A stretch of 35,246 nt of DNA from an uncultured Geobacteraceae bacterium (GTDB lineage: Bacteria; Desulfobacterota; Desulfuromonadia; Geobacterales; Pseudopelobacteraceae). Location of the stretch: positions 1 through 35,246 of the forward strand of contig CAIYZD010000099.1 of assembly GCA_903930585.1 (NCBI GenBank). Direction: 5' to 3'. Below are positions 8,578 through 16,960 of the stretch, one piece after another. The notes under the pieces were generated by a model that saw nothing but the letters and a program-made list of their open reading frames with translations, was not told the origin of the DNA and did not search any database. How positions within the stretch are numbered: position 1 is the stretch's first letter; each line of letters opens with the position of its first letter. A program made the translations under genes and the position numbers.

Positions 8578-9189
8578 ATGATACTTGAAATTAACCCCGA
8601 CTATCCTCAGCCGCACCAGATTTCGCGGGTTGTTAACAGCCTTAAGGATGGCAGGGTCATAGCGTATCCGACCGATACGACGTATGGTATTGGCTGTTCT
8701 ATTTTTTGCAAGAAGAGTATAGAGCGAATCTATCAGATGAAGCAACGTGATCGTCGCAAGCCGTTTTCGGTCATCTGCTCATCGTTGTCGGAAATTTCTC
8801 GCTATGCCCAGGTTAACAACTCTGCTTTTAAAATTATAAAACGGTATCTTCCGGGACCATATACCTTTGTATTTGAAGCAACGCGTGAGGTTCCCGATCT
8901 GCTTCTGACCCGCCAGAAAACGGTTGGTATACGTATTCCCGATAACCGGATATGTATCGATCTTGTGACGGCACTGGGTAGCCCGATTATAACCACCAGC
9001 GCCAATCTTTCCGGGGAGGAGCCGGAAGGAGACCCGCGCGTCATTGCCGATACGTTTGGCAATCAACTTGATTATATTATCGACGGTGGTATCTTGACAA
9101 CGGATGTCAGCTCTGTCGTGAGTCTGATTCGTGTCGTGCCGGAAGTGCTGCGTGTCGGGCTTGGCGATGTTTCATGGTGTGGCGCCTAA
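8578..9189 (+). CDS. L-threonylcarbamoyladenylate synthase-type protein (Sua5/YciO/YrdC family)
   Basis: A 203-residue single-domain YrdC-fold protein. Family members Sua5 and TsaC make threonylcarbamoyl-AMP from threonine, bicarbonate and ATP for t6A synthesis; the YciO branch is less well understood. The overall sequence resembles the YciO type (INPDYPQPHQI at the start, VLRVGLGDVSW at the end). It nevertheless keeps residues associated with synthase activity: YPTDTTYGIGC, the K-x-R in MKQRDRRKPF, and TTSANLSG. It may therefore be the functional partner of TsaD, which lies in the same run. Start ATG with AAGGAA spaced 8 bases, 11 bases after rmuC. Symbol left blank because the window cannot separate tsaC-like from yciO-like function. 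Confidence 0.88.
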   Translation: MILEINPDYPQPHQISRVVNSLKDGRVIAYPTDTTYGIGCSIFCKKSIERIYQMKQRDRRKPFSVICSSLSEISRYAQVNNSAFKIIKRYLPGPYTFVFEATREVPDLLLTRQKTVGIRIPDNRICIDLVTALGSPIITTSANLSGEEPEGDPRVIADTFGNQLDYIIDGGILTTDVSSVVSLIRVVPEVLRVGLGDVSWCGA

Positions 9190-9199
9190 GGGGGGATCA

Positions 9200-9565
9200 G
9201 TGCGTAAACGTACCGTCAGAAATGGTATGCGCCTGGTTATGGCTGCCTTGACCCTGATTGTCCTGGCCAGTTTTTATCACGTTCAGCTCTCTGATCTGTT
9301 TTCCTTGTCTTCTGCTTCCGAAGGACGAATCTATCGTCTCGGAATGTTCTGGGCTGCGGTGATCGGCGGATATGGCGTTGTAGTGACGGCGTTCGGCTTT
9401 GCCCGTTCATCGCTCAAAACCGATGTCAAGATTCGTATCCTTCCGCTCATTCTTGGTATCTTTGCCATGATAATGCTTTTCTTTTACCTGCTCTCCTTTT
9501 CGCTTGAGGCTCCAAATGGAGATGAACGGCGACGGGTACGCCCGGGAAAGACAATCACCATCTAG
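9200..9565 (+). CDS. Small predicted inner-membrane protein, function unknown
   Basis: A 121-residue protein I do not recognise. Start chosen at GTG 9200, preceded by the strong AAGGGGGG site at 9188-9195; an upstream in-frame GTG at 9131 would overlap the previous gene by 59 bases and lacks a site. It has a basic N terminus (RKRTVRNGMR), three hydrophobic segments at about residues 10-28, 48-68 and 80-100, and a charged, Arg-rich tail (ERRRVRPGK). The arrangement suggests three membrane helices with a cytoplasmic or periplasmic basic tail; topology is not determined. It sits 10 bases after the Sua5-like gene and 37 bases before the YihY-type gene, so it is likely co-transcribed. Confidence 0.7.
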   Translation: MRKRTVRNGMRLVMAALTLIVLASFYHVQLSDLFSLSSASEGRIYRLGMFWAAVIGGYGVVVTAFGFARSSLKTDVKIRILPLILGIFAMIMLFFYLLSFSLEAPNGDERRRVRPGKTITI

Positions 9566-9602
9566 AATAATTTCGGTAAGATGACCTTAAGTGAGGCGCG
9601 GC

Positions 9603-10895
9603 ATGCAGAATCCGAAAATCCCTGATCTGTTGCATACTGATTCTCCCGGCGACTGGCGTGGTCTGAAAGGGCGCTCTTTTTCGATTCTTCGGCTCATCTA
9701 TTCAATTACGGATAATTTTTTTACTCACCAGGGTCCGTTGCGCGCTGCTGCTCTCACCTATACCACTGTTCTCTCGCTGATCCCGTTTCTGGCCATAGCT
9801 TTTTCAGTGCTTAAGGGGCTTGGGGCACAAAATGCTATTGAACCGCTTTTGAAACAGATTGCCGGAGATTCCGGGGAAATGATCTCCCGTATTATTGCCT
9901 ATGTAAACAACACCAATATGAAGTCGATGGGGGCGATTGGTCTGGTGATGTTGATTGTTACGGTTGTTTCTTTAATGGACAGTATCGAGGAGGCATTCAA
10001 CGCGGTCTGGGGTGTGCGTGAAACCCGCTCTATTCAGCGGCGCTTCAGCGATTATCTAAGTGTTGTTATCGTCGGGCCGATCCTGCTGCTCGCCGCAACC
10101 AGTATGACCTCTTCCTTGCAGAGTCAATGGGTTTTGCAGTGGTTGATCCAGAATACCTATCTGGGCGATGCGATCCTGCTGCTGTTTCGTTTTTTGCCGT
10201 ACCTCACCGTCTGGGTTGCCATGGTTTTCCTGTATATATGTATTCCCAATACCAGGGTGCGTTTCGCTTCTGCCGTAACAGGAGGGATTTTTGCCGGTAC
10301 CGCCTGGGAACTGGCGCAATGGGGGTATTTTCACTTTCAGGTCGGGGTTGCCAACTATAACGCCATCTATGGAACTCTGGCCGCTGTACCGGTTTTTCTG
10401 GTCTGGATCTATACGAGCTGGTTGATCGTGCTGTTCGGACTTGAAGTCGTATTTGCCCATCAGCATAGTGGCCATGGTTTCGCCGCGAACAGCTCTTTTC
10501 GTTTGACCGCATCGGCCCGCGAACAACTTGCCATGGCGCTGCTGGTGCAGATAAGCTTCCATTTTCAAAAGGGTGGCGATTCACCGTCTGCCCATTTTCT
10601 GGCCGACGAACTGAATGTGCCGTTGTTGTTGCTTGAGACTGTTATTGACGAGTTGCTCAACCTGGGGTATCTGGTTACAACTTCCGGGACCGAACCGGGG
10701 TTGTTGCCCGCACGTGATCCGTCAGAAGTTCAGGTGAGCGACGTTATCGGGGCATTGCGTGGAGTGGCGACGTTACAGGTTTCGGCGCCGGTTCTTCAGG
10801 TTGCCGAGGATGTTGTTCGCCAGGGGTGGGATGGCAGCAGGGCCTGTCTTGATGGGGTTACGCTCCGTGACCTTCTGAAGAAAGTAGTTATGTAA
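9603..10895 (+). CDS. YihY/BrkB family inner-membrane protein with C-terminal winged-helix-like extension
   Basis: A 430-residue membrane protein of the family once misnamed ribonuclease BN. Start chosen at ATG 9603, with GTGAGG spaced 6 bases; a GTG at 9591 is the alternative. The YihY domain (about residues 25-290) shows the expected features: HQGPLRAAALTYTTVLSLIPFLA, about six membrane helices, the SMDSIEEAFNAVWGV-like segment and the YGTLAAVPVFLVWIYTSW region. The remaining 130 or so residues are soluble, with helical segments and a LADELNVPLLLLETVIDELLNLGYL stretch that looks like a winged-helix fold, an extension seen in related proteins. Function of the family is unsettled (envelope or transport roles are proposed). 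Thirty-one bases separate it from sucA. Confidence 0.88.
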   Translation: MQNPKIPDLLHTDSPGDWRGLKGRSFSILRLIYSITDNFFTHQGPLRAAALTYTTVLSLIPFLAIAFSVLKGLGAQNAIEPLLKQIAGDSGEMISRIIAYVNNTNMKSMGAIGLVMLIVTVVSLMDSIEEAFNAVWGVRETRSIQRRFSDYLSVVIVGPILLLAATSMTSSLQSQWVLQWLIQNTYLGDAILLLFRFLPYLTVWVAMVFLYICIPNTRVRFASAVTGGIFAGTAWELAQWGYFHFQVGVANYNAIYGTLAAVPVFLVWIYTSWLIVLFGLEVVFAHQHSGHGFAANSSFRLTASAREQLAMALLVQISFHFQKGGDSPSAHFLADELNVPLLLLETVIDELLNLGYLVTTSGTEPGLLPARDPSEVQVSDVIGALRGVATLQVSAPVLQVAEDVVRQGWDGSRACLDGVTLRDLLKKVVM

Positions 10896-10926
10896 CCATA
10901 TTCTGTTTTACAATGGAGTCGTACTT

Positions 10927-13620
10927 ATGGATGAAAATTTTCTGGCTGCCGTGTCCGGCGAATGGCTTGATGCGCTTTACCGTGAGTGGAAGCATTCAGC
11001 TGAAGCTGTGCCGGAAGAATGGCGCTTATTCTTCTCGGGCTTTGAGTTCGGACAGGGAAAGGCGTCTGCACGTGATGGTGGTTTTGACGAACAGGCGGCT
11101 CTGAAGCTGTCGGGAGTTCAGTCCCTTATCTATCGCTATCGCTCACTTGGCCATCTTCTTGCGTGTACCGATCCACTCTCACCTTGCCGGATTCAACACC
11201 CCTTGCTGGAACTCTCCACGTTCGGACTTGATGAAAATGATCTAGATACGTCTTTTGCCTGTCGCCGCTTTCTGAAACCGCGAGCAACCTTGCGTGAGGT
11301 TCTGGAAACCATGCGTGAGACCTATTGCCGGGAAACAGGCGTTGAATTTATGCATATCCAGGATCCAGATGAGCGACAGTGGTTGATCGATCATATGGAA
11401 CCCTGTCGTAATCATCCTGATTTTTCTCTTGCGGATAAACTGCATATTCTGGAGAAACTCCACCAGGCGGCACTTTTTGAGCTGTTTTTGCATCGCAGAT
11501 TTGTCGGGCAGAAACGTTTTTCACTTGAAGGGGGCGAAATTTTGATTCCGGTGCTTGACAGGATCGTCCGGAGTTGTCCGGAAGCCGGTGTCAGCGATGT
11601 CGTGATGGGGATGTCGCATCGAGGCAGATTAAATGTGTTGGCGCATATTCTCCGCAAGCCGTACGAAACTCTTTTTGCAGAGTTTAAAGACAGTGGGGCA
11701 CCCGGTTTTCTAGGGGATGGCGATGTAAAATACCATAAGGGGCATTCGTGTAATATCGACCTTGACGGCCGGCAGGTGCATGTGACCATTGCCGCAAACC
11801 CCAGTCATCTCGAAGCGGTAAATGCCGTTGTTGAGGGTAAATGCCGTGCCCGGCAGGATCGTTATGGGACCGATGGCGCAGGACGGGTGCTCCCGGTTTT
11901 AATCCATGGCGATGCCGCTTTCGCAGGGCAGGGAAGTATCATGGAGGTTCTGAATATGTCCGGTCTGGACGGTTATGGCACCGGCGGGACAATTCATATC
12001 GTGCTTAATAACCAGATCGGTTTTACAACGCTTCCCAAAGATGCCCGTTCCACCTGTTATGCTACCGATATTGCAAAAATGCTCTCCTGCCCGATTTTTC
12101 ACGTTCAGGGTGAGGCACCTGAATCCGCGCTCCATGTCGTCGATCTCGCCTTTGAGTATCACCGTACATATTGTCGCGATGTTGTCATAGAGTTGATCTG
12201 CTACCGTCGCCATGGCCATAACGAAGGGGATGAACCGGCGTTTACCCAGCCGAAACTGTACCGGCAGATTGCGGTGCGCCCTTCGGTCAACCGAATTTAC
12301 GCGACTGTCCTGGCCGAAGAAGCCGGGATTTCCAAGGAACTGTTGGACGAGCTTGAACAGCGTATTAACGATGATTTGGAAGCTTCATTCAAAAGAGCAC
12401 CTGTTGAGGAGCCAATCGGTTTTTCCGAACAATGGAGCGCCATTAGCCCTGAATACTGTGCGACGCCTGTCGAGACGGCAGTTTCGGCTGATAAGCTGGT
12501 AACCATTGCCCGGCGGTTGGCAGCTTTTCCAGCCGGTTTTATACCGCATACCAAAATCGCCACTTTGATGCAGAAACGGTTTGAGGCGGTTCTGAAAGGG
12601 GAGGGGATTGATTGGGGGAATGGGGAAACGCTTGCCTATGCGACACTGCTTGATCAGGGATATTCAGTGCGGATCTCCGGCCAGGATTCGCGGCGCGGAA
12701 CCTTCAATCATCGCCACTGCGTCCTGATCGATAGTAATGATGAGAGCAGCCATATACCGCTGGAAACAGTCGTTCGCGATGGCGCCTCTTTTCAAGCGTG
12801 GAACAGCTTGCTGTCCGAGTTTGGTGTGCTCGGGTTCGAATATGGTTATTCACTGGAAACACCGCGCTCGCTTACACTCTGGGAGGCCCAGTTCGGCGAT
12901 TTTGCCAACGGTGCCCAGGTTGTTATCGATCAGTTTATTGTCAGCGGCGAAACTAAATGGAACCGAGCAACTGGCCTCGTGATGCTGCTTCCCCATGGGT
13001 ATGAGGGGCAGGGAGCAGAGCATTCCAGCGCCCGAATCGAACGCTTTTTGCAGATGTGCGCTTCGGAAAATATGATAGTGGTTTGTCCCTCGACTCCGGC
13101 CCAGATGTTCCATCTGCTCAGGCGTCAGATGGTGCAGACATTTCGAAAACCGTTAGTGGTGTTTACTCCGAAAAGTCTGTTACGCCACCCGAGCTGCACT
13201 TCAACCGTTGCGGAATTTTGCGCGGGTGCATTTCAAACCTGCATAATTTCTTCCGGAGCTGTCTCCTCCGCCCGGCTGATTCTGTTTTGCAGCGGGAAAA
13301 TATATTTCGAGCTGGAAGAGGAGCGAATTCGGCAGGGGATCAGTGATACTGTTATTGTCAGAATAGAGCAGTTATATCCCTTTGATCGGGATGCCGTGCA
13401 AGGTATCGTTGCTCTTTGCGGGACCGGCTGCCGTCTGTACTGGGTTCAGGAAGAACCGGAGAATATGGGCGCCTGGCACTATATCGAGCGGCGTTTCAGG
13501 GAGCTATCCGCTCCTGTCGCGTATATCGGTCGTCCTGCCGATTCCTGCCCCGCAGTAGGGTCTCATCGAATTCATGATGAACAACAGGTGGATATTTTGC
13601 GCAGGGCTTTTTCGGGATAA
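10927..13620 (+). CDS. sucA: 2-oxoglutarate dehydrogenase E1 component
   Basis: Thiamine-diphosphate enzyme that decarboxylates 2-oxoglutarate and passes the succinyl group to the E2 lipoyl domain in the TCA cycle. The 897-residue protein has the N-terminal E1o segment (FLAAVSGEWLDALYREW), MGMSHRGRLNVLAHI, VKYHKGHS, the ThDP motif from GDAAFAGQG (328-336) to NNQIGFTT (from Asn361), and the C-terminal transketolase-like half with LWEAQFGDFANGAQVVIDQF and LLPHGYEGQG. It is slightly shorter than the E. coli enzyme but complete. ATG start with TGGAG about 8 bases upstream. Odd: the usual sucB partner does not follow; the next gene is unrelated and separated by a promoter-bearing gap, so E2 and E3 must come from elsewhere. 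Confidence 0.96.
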   Translation: MDENFLAAVSGEWLDALYREWKHSAEAVPEEWRLFFSGFEFGQGKASARDGGFDEQAALKLSGVQSLIYRYRSLGHLLACTDPLSPCRIQHPLLELSTFGLDENDLDTSFACRRFLKPRATLREVLETMRETYCRETGVEFMHIQDPDERQWLIDHMEPCRNHPDFSLADKLHILEKLHQAALFELFLHRRFVGQKRFSLEGGEILIPVLDRIVRSCPEAGVSDVVMGMSHRGRLNVLAHILRKPYETLFAEFKDSGAPGFLGDGDVKYHKGHSCNIDLDGRQVHVTIAANPSHLEAVNAVVEGKCRARQDRYGTDGAGRVLPVLIHGDAAFAGQGSIMEVLNMSGLDGYGTGGTIHIVLNNQIGFTTLPKDARSTCYATDIAKMLSCPIFHVQGEAPESALHVVDLAFEYHRTYCRDVVIELICYRRHGHNEGDEPAFTQPKLYRQIAVRPSVNRIYATVLAEEAGISKELLDELEQRINDDLEASFKRAPVEEPIGFSEQWSAISPEYCATPVETAVSADKLVTIARRLAAFPAGFIPHTKIATLMQKRFEAVLKGEGIDWGNGETLAYATLLDQGYSVRISGQDSRRGTFNHRHCVLIDSNDESSHIPLETVVRDGASFQAWNSLLSEFGVLGFEYGYSLETPRSLTLWEAQFGDFANGAQVVIDQFIVSGETKWNRATGLVMLLPHGYEGQGAEHSSARIERFLQMCASENMIVVCPSTPAQMFHLLRRQMVQTFRKPLVVFTPKSLLRHPSCTSTVAEFCAGAFQTCIISSGAVSSARLILFCSGKIYFELEEERIRQGISDTVIVRIEQLYPFDRDAVQGIVALCGTGCRLYWVQEEPENMGAWHYIERRFRELSAPVAYIGRPADSCPAVGSHRIHDEQQVDILRRAFSG

Positions 13621-13658
13621 GATCGTGGCTTGGTATATAATGTAACTTCCCATTGTTG

Positions 13659-13687
13659 TTGACAATTCCGGTCAGTCCGTGTACATA
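13659..13687 (+). promoter_or_regulatory. Candidate sigma70 promoter for the receiver-like gene
   Basis: A perfect -35 TTGACA (13659-13664), a 17-base spacer and TACATA (13682-13687, 3/6) stand 28 bases ahead of the ATG at 13716, in the 95-base gap after sucA. A perfect TATAAT also occurs at 13636-13641 but without a recognisable -35. Either would start a new transcription unit here. Confidence 0.4.
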
Positions 13688-13715
13688 ACGATTATCCATA
13701 ATTTAAAGGGCGTTC

Positions 13716-15125
13716 ATGCTCAATCTGCTTTTCATATCGGATAGCCCGAAGGCCGGGTACGTTAAAAAAATACTTCAGCCCGTTCTTAAGGTCAGGATCG
13801 ATGTTGTAACCGATTTCGATCATGGCCTGAAAGAGGTATTTGAAAAACGTCCTTCAACCGTCTGCATCCAGGACCAAATTGGTGGTGTTACCGGAGAAAG
13901 TGTCGCCCGCCATATCAAAATGCTCTTGGGAAGCGGTGCTCCTTCGTTTATTCTTCTTCATGCAGGATCCGGCAAAGTTAAGGCTATCAAGGGGTTATAT
14001 GAACATCTCGTCGATCTGAGCCAGTCGGATGAGGCTGTAGCAGAAGATATGAAAAATACGCTCCAATCGTTACTTGGCGAGCAGTGGGAGAAGATATATA
14101 TCCCACCCGAGCAGGTGCCGGCTTCAGCTAAACCGGCAGTGACCGTTTCAGGAGAGGTACGTGAAGACACCGAAAGACTTGCATCGGTTTTTTCGCCCAA
14201 CTTGGAGTCGTACGACTTTTCCGTGGTTGATGAGCACCCTCCCGTTACTGTTGTTCCCGGCACGATTTCGGAGGGAACATTCCCCGTTGTACCCTCTGAA
14301 ACATCACGGGAGCACGAAATGGTTTCCGGAACCGTTGAGTCTGACAGGGCACAGGCTCTCAACGATGATCTTGCGGAAATACTTCTCATGCAGGCAAGAG
14401 AGGATCGAACGGACGAGGGGACTGCTCCGGTACCGTCTGTCTTTGACAACCCGGAAAATATCATGGCCGGTATGTCACAGACACAGCCGGAACTTCCAGT
14501 GGTACCGGCGTCGCCAGTACCACCAGCAGTACAACCACCGCCCCGTCTTGTTACGGCTCCTTTTGTTCCGCTTGAAAACGCTGTCGGAACGCGGTCTGCG
14601 AGGCAGGTTTCTGCTCCCAATCCCAAGCCTGAGGTCAAGGTTGCCGCAGCGCCGATTATTCGACCACAGACCCCGGCGACATCTCCCGCTGCGGAATTCG
14701 TAATCAGTCAGAATTCCCCTCCGGTCGAAGATCATATTTCTGAAGATCTGCTTCTCGGATTCGAAGAGCACTCTCGCTCAAAGTCGTTACGTATGCGCCG
14801 CACCCTTGCAATTGCACTTGGTTGTATCGTGTGTGCCGCCGCTGCCTGGTATTTTATCAATCGAGATCCATTCAAGGTGTTATCAGGGGCGAAACAGGCA
14901 CCTGTAGCAATTGCAGTAGCGGTACCGACCCCGGTGCCAAAAAAATTCCACAACTGCCTGCTTTCATCCCGAAAGATGGCCATGACACGGTTTTTGCTTC
15001 AAAGAACCCCGGCTGGGAGCGATATGTCGATCAACGCAACGAATTCAGAGTATTTACCGCTACCGGTCGTATCCAAGCGGTGCAGGTGCTGGCGGTTAAA
15101 GACGTTCCCATTCCGGAGTCATTGA
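13716..15125 (+). CDS. Degenerate receiver-domain / single-pass membrane protein, zero-frame product (frame changes at A7 tract)
   Basis: I do not recognise a named family. The zero frame encodes 469 residues; AAAGGG 6 bases before the ATG supports the start. Residues 1-120 look like a response-regulator receiver: LLFISDS first strand, IQDQIGGVTG with Asp53 at the phospho-acceptor position, then ILLHAG where the conserved Ser/Thr would be, and no clear conserved Lys near HLVDLSQ. It is thus a degenerate receiver. Residues about 130-350 are a Pro/Val/Glu-rich linker, and about 362-382 a membrane helix. After Lys410 the zero frame turns into Arg/Cys-rich, low-quality sequence ending at 15125, whereas the -1 frame carries a well-formed domain to 15292. 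The real product is probably the 525-residue frameshifted one. It precedes the LysM and GspE-type genes. Confidence 0.6.
   Translation: MLNLLFISDSPKAGYVKKILQPVLKVRIDVVTDFDHGLKEVFEKRPSTVCIQDQIGGVTGESVARHIKMLLGSGAPSFILLHAGSGKVKAIKGLYEHLVDLSQSDEAVAEDMKNTLQSLLGEQWEKIYIPPEQVPASAKPAVTVSGEVREDTERLASVFSPNLESYDFSVVDEHPPVTVVPGTISEGTFPVVPSETSREHEMVSGTVESDRAQALNDDLAEILLMQAREDRTDEGTAPVPSVFDNPENIMAGMSQTQPELPVVPASPVPPAVQPPPRLVTAPFVPLENAVGTRSARQVSAPNPKPEVKVAAAPIIRPQTPATSPAAEFVISQNSPPVEDHISEDLLLGFEEHSRSKSLRMRRTLAIALGCIVCAAAAWYFINRDPFKVLSGAKQAPVAIAVAVPTPVPKKFHNCLLSSRKMAMTRFLLQRTPAGSDMSINATNSEYLPLPVVSKRCRCWRLKTFPFRSH
14939..14945 (+). other. A7 slippery heptamer in frame (A AAA AAA)
   Basis: Seven A residues placed as CCA AAA AAA in the zero frame, which is the canonical X XXY YYZ arrangement for -1 slippage. 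A single re-read A joins the upstream reading frame to the 115-codon continuation. I see no strong downstream stem-loop and no Shine-Dalgarno-like stimulator 10-15 bases upstream, so a homopolymer indel, by mutation or sequencing error, must be considered. Confidence 0.7.
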
Positions 15126-15292
15126 TTACATCCGTTGTTCAGGAATGTACCGGTAAACAGGAATATCAGATAACCTCCCGAAACAAGAAGGCTGGTTTAC
15201 GTGTAGAGATTGGCAGTGTTCAGGATAAAGGCGAGATTATGATCTACCGGAAAAACGGGGCGGTTAAAGCCTTTGTGGTGTCGGTTAACTAG
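14945..15292 (+). pseudogene. Frame -1 continuation of the receiver-like gene (C-terminal extracytoplasmic domain)
   Basis: This 115-codon segment continues the gene at 13716 in the -1 frame after the A7 run at 14939-14945. It reads IPQLPAFIPKDG, then RVFTATGRIQAVQVLAVKD, GLRVEIGSV and GEIMIYRKNGAVKAFVVS: ordinary-looking alternating strands and helices that end 21 bases before the next gene. It lies after the predicted membrane helix, so it should be outside the cytoplasm. It has no start or ribosome site of its own, so it is expressed only by frameshifting, or the gene is broken, or one A is missing from the sequence. Labelled pseudogene for want of a better type; a programmed -1 shift is equally possible. 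Confidence 0.6.
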
Positions 15293-15313
15293 TTTTACGA
15301 GTTAAATTATCTG

Positions 15314-16870
15314 GTGCGAGACAAAATGCCTCCTTATCTAAAGATCCGCGTACTCATTATCATATCTGTTTGCAGTAGCACGTTGCTGTTTGTTGCCGGT
15401 GGACATGCGGCAATGGATCCACGCTTTGAACTCGACCCGCAAACTCTGTCGGGCACGAAGAGTGTCGTGAAGAGTAAGCAGGCGGCCGGAAAGCGCTCTT
15501 CCCGTAAACACGTCGGGCACTCCTCGTCAGCGTCTGATCAGGGGAGCGTCTACACGGTAAAATCCGGTGATCGAATCGTTCCGGTTTTAATGCGTGATTA
15601 TGGTTTGGCCCCTGATGAGGCCGAGTCTTTCATCGAAGAAATCAAACGAGAAAATAACATTTACGACATTAACCGTCTCAAAGCCGGGCAAAAGATTGTT
15701 ATACCCCCTCTGGTACATCGTGTTGATGAATCGCGTAAAGCACTCCAGACCGTTCGATCCTCCCCCGATAAAAATTCCGGACTAGGCACGCTTCCCGGGC
15801 AATCGTTTAAACTTGAATCCCTGGTGCCGGTACTTTCCGAACAGGAAGTTGTTACCAAGGCCCTCGATGTGTGGAACCGGATTGTCCCGTCAAAAAAAGA
15901 GGCGCAGAAACCGTTGGCGCTTCAGACTTCAAGCTTTTCCCTGACCCTGGATCCCGAGCGTTATCCGACGTTTTCCCGCATGGATGGCGGGCGGATCATT
16001 CTGGATCAGAACGGCACTATTCCGCCGCTTGTGAAATCGTTGATTGAATACAAAGATGCGTCAGTGAGAATAGTGAATGAAGTGCCGGACGGCTCGAAAC
16101 GTTTTATGGCGTCTCTGCTTAATGCGGCTGGATTTTACTCGGTTGAGGAAAATTTCAGCATGGAATTCGGCGTTGATCCGAAACTTACGGTTCAAGCTGA
16201 TTTCAAAGTAGAAAAAACTGCTGAAAGTCTTGTCAAGCAGGATGTGGTTCTGGTGAACAGCGGCGGCACGTCGTTTCCCCCTTCATTGGGCGAGTTCCTC
16301 AAAAAAGAAGGTTTTTCGCTCCATGAGCCGTTTGCCGTACTCAAGCCTTTTTCGCAGCGCGACGCACGCGCAATTCACTACATATCCGCCAAGAAACAGC
16401 CTGAGATGATTGACGCCATTTTATCCGCTTTTTCCGTTTCATCGGAACGGGATCGCCGTGTCGATCTTTTTGGAGCAGATAATAACGGCATCTCGCTCTC
16501 GGTTACTGCCGAACGGTATTTCGAACGAGGAGGGCAACGCTACGTGGTTACCAGTTTCGATGGCGATCCGATAAATTATACCCTGTTCAGAATTCTTGAA
16601 ACCAAGGGGTACAATGTCGTTATTCTTGAGGCTCATGACGATTTTCGAAAGATGTCTGAAAAGCTGGTCACTCGCATGAAGATGCGGGGAACCTTTGCGC
16701 AACACAATGTGCTGCAGGATGAGTCAGATGGCTATTCCCTGAAAATGTCGGGTTTTAAACTGGATGATGCCATGCTTCCCGGAGGTGGAATCTTTCTGAC
16801 GGATCGTCCCATGGATCGTATTGTCAGGGAACTGTTTGCCGAAAAGGGACATACCATCAATAACCGGTGA
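15314..16870 (+). CDS. Exported LysM-domain protein, function unknown
   Basis: A 518-residue protein with an N-terminal signal peptide (IRVLIIISVCSSTLLFVAGGHAA) ending near residue 33. After a basic Ser/Lys-rich stretch comes one LysM peptidoglycan-binding domain at about residues 78-132 (YTVKSGDRIVPVLMRDYG... INRLKAGQKIVIPP). The remaining 380 or so residues are alternating alpha/beta without a family I can name. Segments such as FMASLLNAAGFYSVEENF, LGEFLKKEGFSLHEPF and FRILETKGYNVVILEAH look like repeats of one helix-strand unit. GTG 15314 is used; ATG 15326 is an alternative and neither ribosome site is strong. It lies 21 bases after the receiver-like gene and is followed by a terminator, then the GspE-type gene. 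A role at the cell wall with that ATPase is inference from context only. Confidence 0.75.
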   Translation: MRDKMPPYLKIRVLIIISVCSSTLLFVAGGHAAMDPRFELDPQTLSGTKSVVKSKQAAGKRSSRKHVGHSSSASDQGSVYTVKSGDRIVPVLMRDYGLAPDEAESFIEEIKRENNIYDINRLKAGQKIVIPPLVHRVDESRKALQTVRSSPDKNSGLGTLPGQSFKLESLVPVLSEQEVVTKALDVWNRIVPSKKEAQKPLALQTSSFSLTLDPERYPTFSRMDGGRIILDQNGTIPPLVKSLIEYKDASVRIVNEVPDGSKRFMASLLNAAGFYSVEENFSMEFGVDPKLTVQADFKVEKTAESLVKQDVVLVNSGGTSFPPSLGEFLKKEGFSLHEPFAVLKPFSQRDARAIHYISAKKQPEMIDAILSAFSVSSERDRRVDLFGADNNGISLSVTAERYFERGGQRYVVTSFDGDPINYTLFRILETKGYNVVILEAHDDFRKMSEKLVTRMKMRGTFAQHNVLQDESDGYSLKMSGFKLDDAMLPGGGIFLTDRPMDRIVRELFAEKGHTINNR

Positions 16871-16876
16871 AACCGT

Positions 16877-16904
16877 TTTACTTTATCGACTAATCTGCTA
16901 TAAC
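16877..16904 (+). promoter_or_regulatory. Candidate promoter overlapping the terminator before the GspE-type gene
   Basis: TTTACT (16877-16882), a 16-base spacer and TATAAC (16899-16904, 5/6). Predicted start is around 16911, inside the loop of the adjacent terminator, so transcripts made here would lack its left arm and escape it, whereas those from the LysM gene would stop. Confidence 0.4.
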
Positions 16905-16936
16905 GCTCGTACCTTATCAGAGGGCGAGCGTTTTTT
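16902..16936 (+). terminator. Rho-independent terminator after the LysM gene
   Basis: AACGCTCG (16902-16909) pairs perfectly with CGAGCGTT (16925-16932), with an extra inner CCT/AGG pairing, and the downstream arm runs into six T residues (16931-16936). It begins 31 bases after the LysM stop and ends 24 bases before the next ATG. Confidence 0.8.
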
Positions 16937-16960
16937 ATTCGTTCTGGGAGCAAACAGGCC

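Noticed and set aside
9131-9199. Longer form of the small membrane protein starting at 9131
   Set aside because: Would overlap the Sua5-like gene by 59 bases with no ribosome site, whereas GTG 9200 has a strong one.
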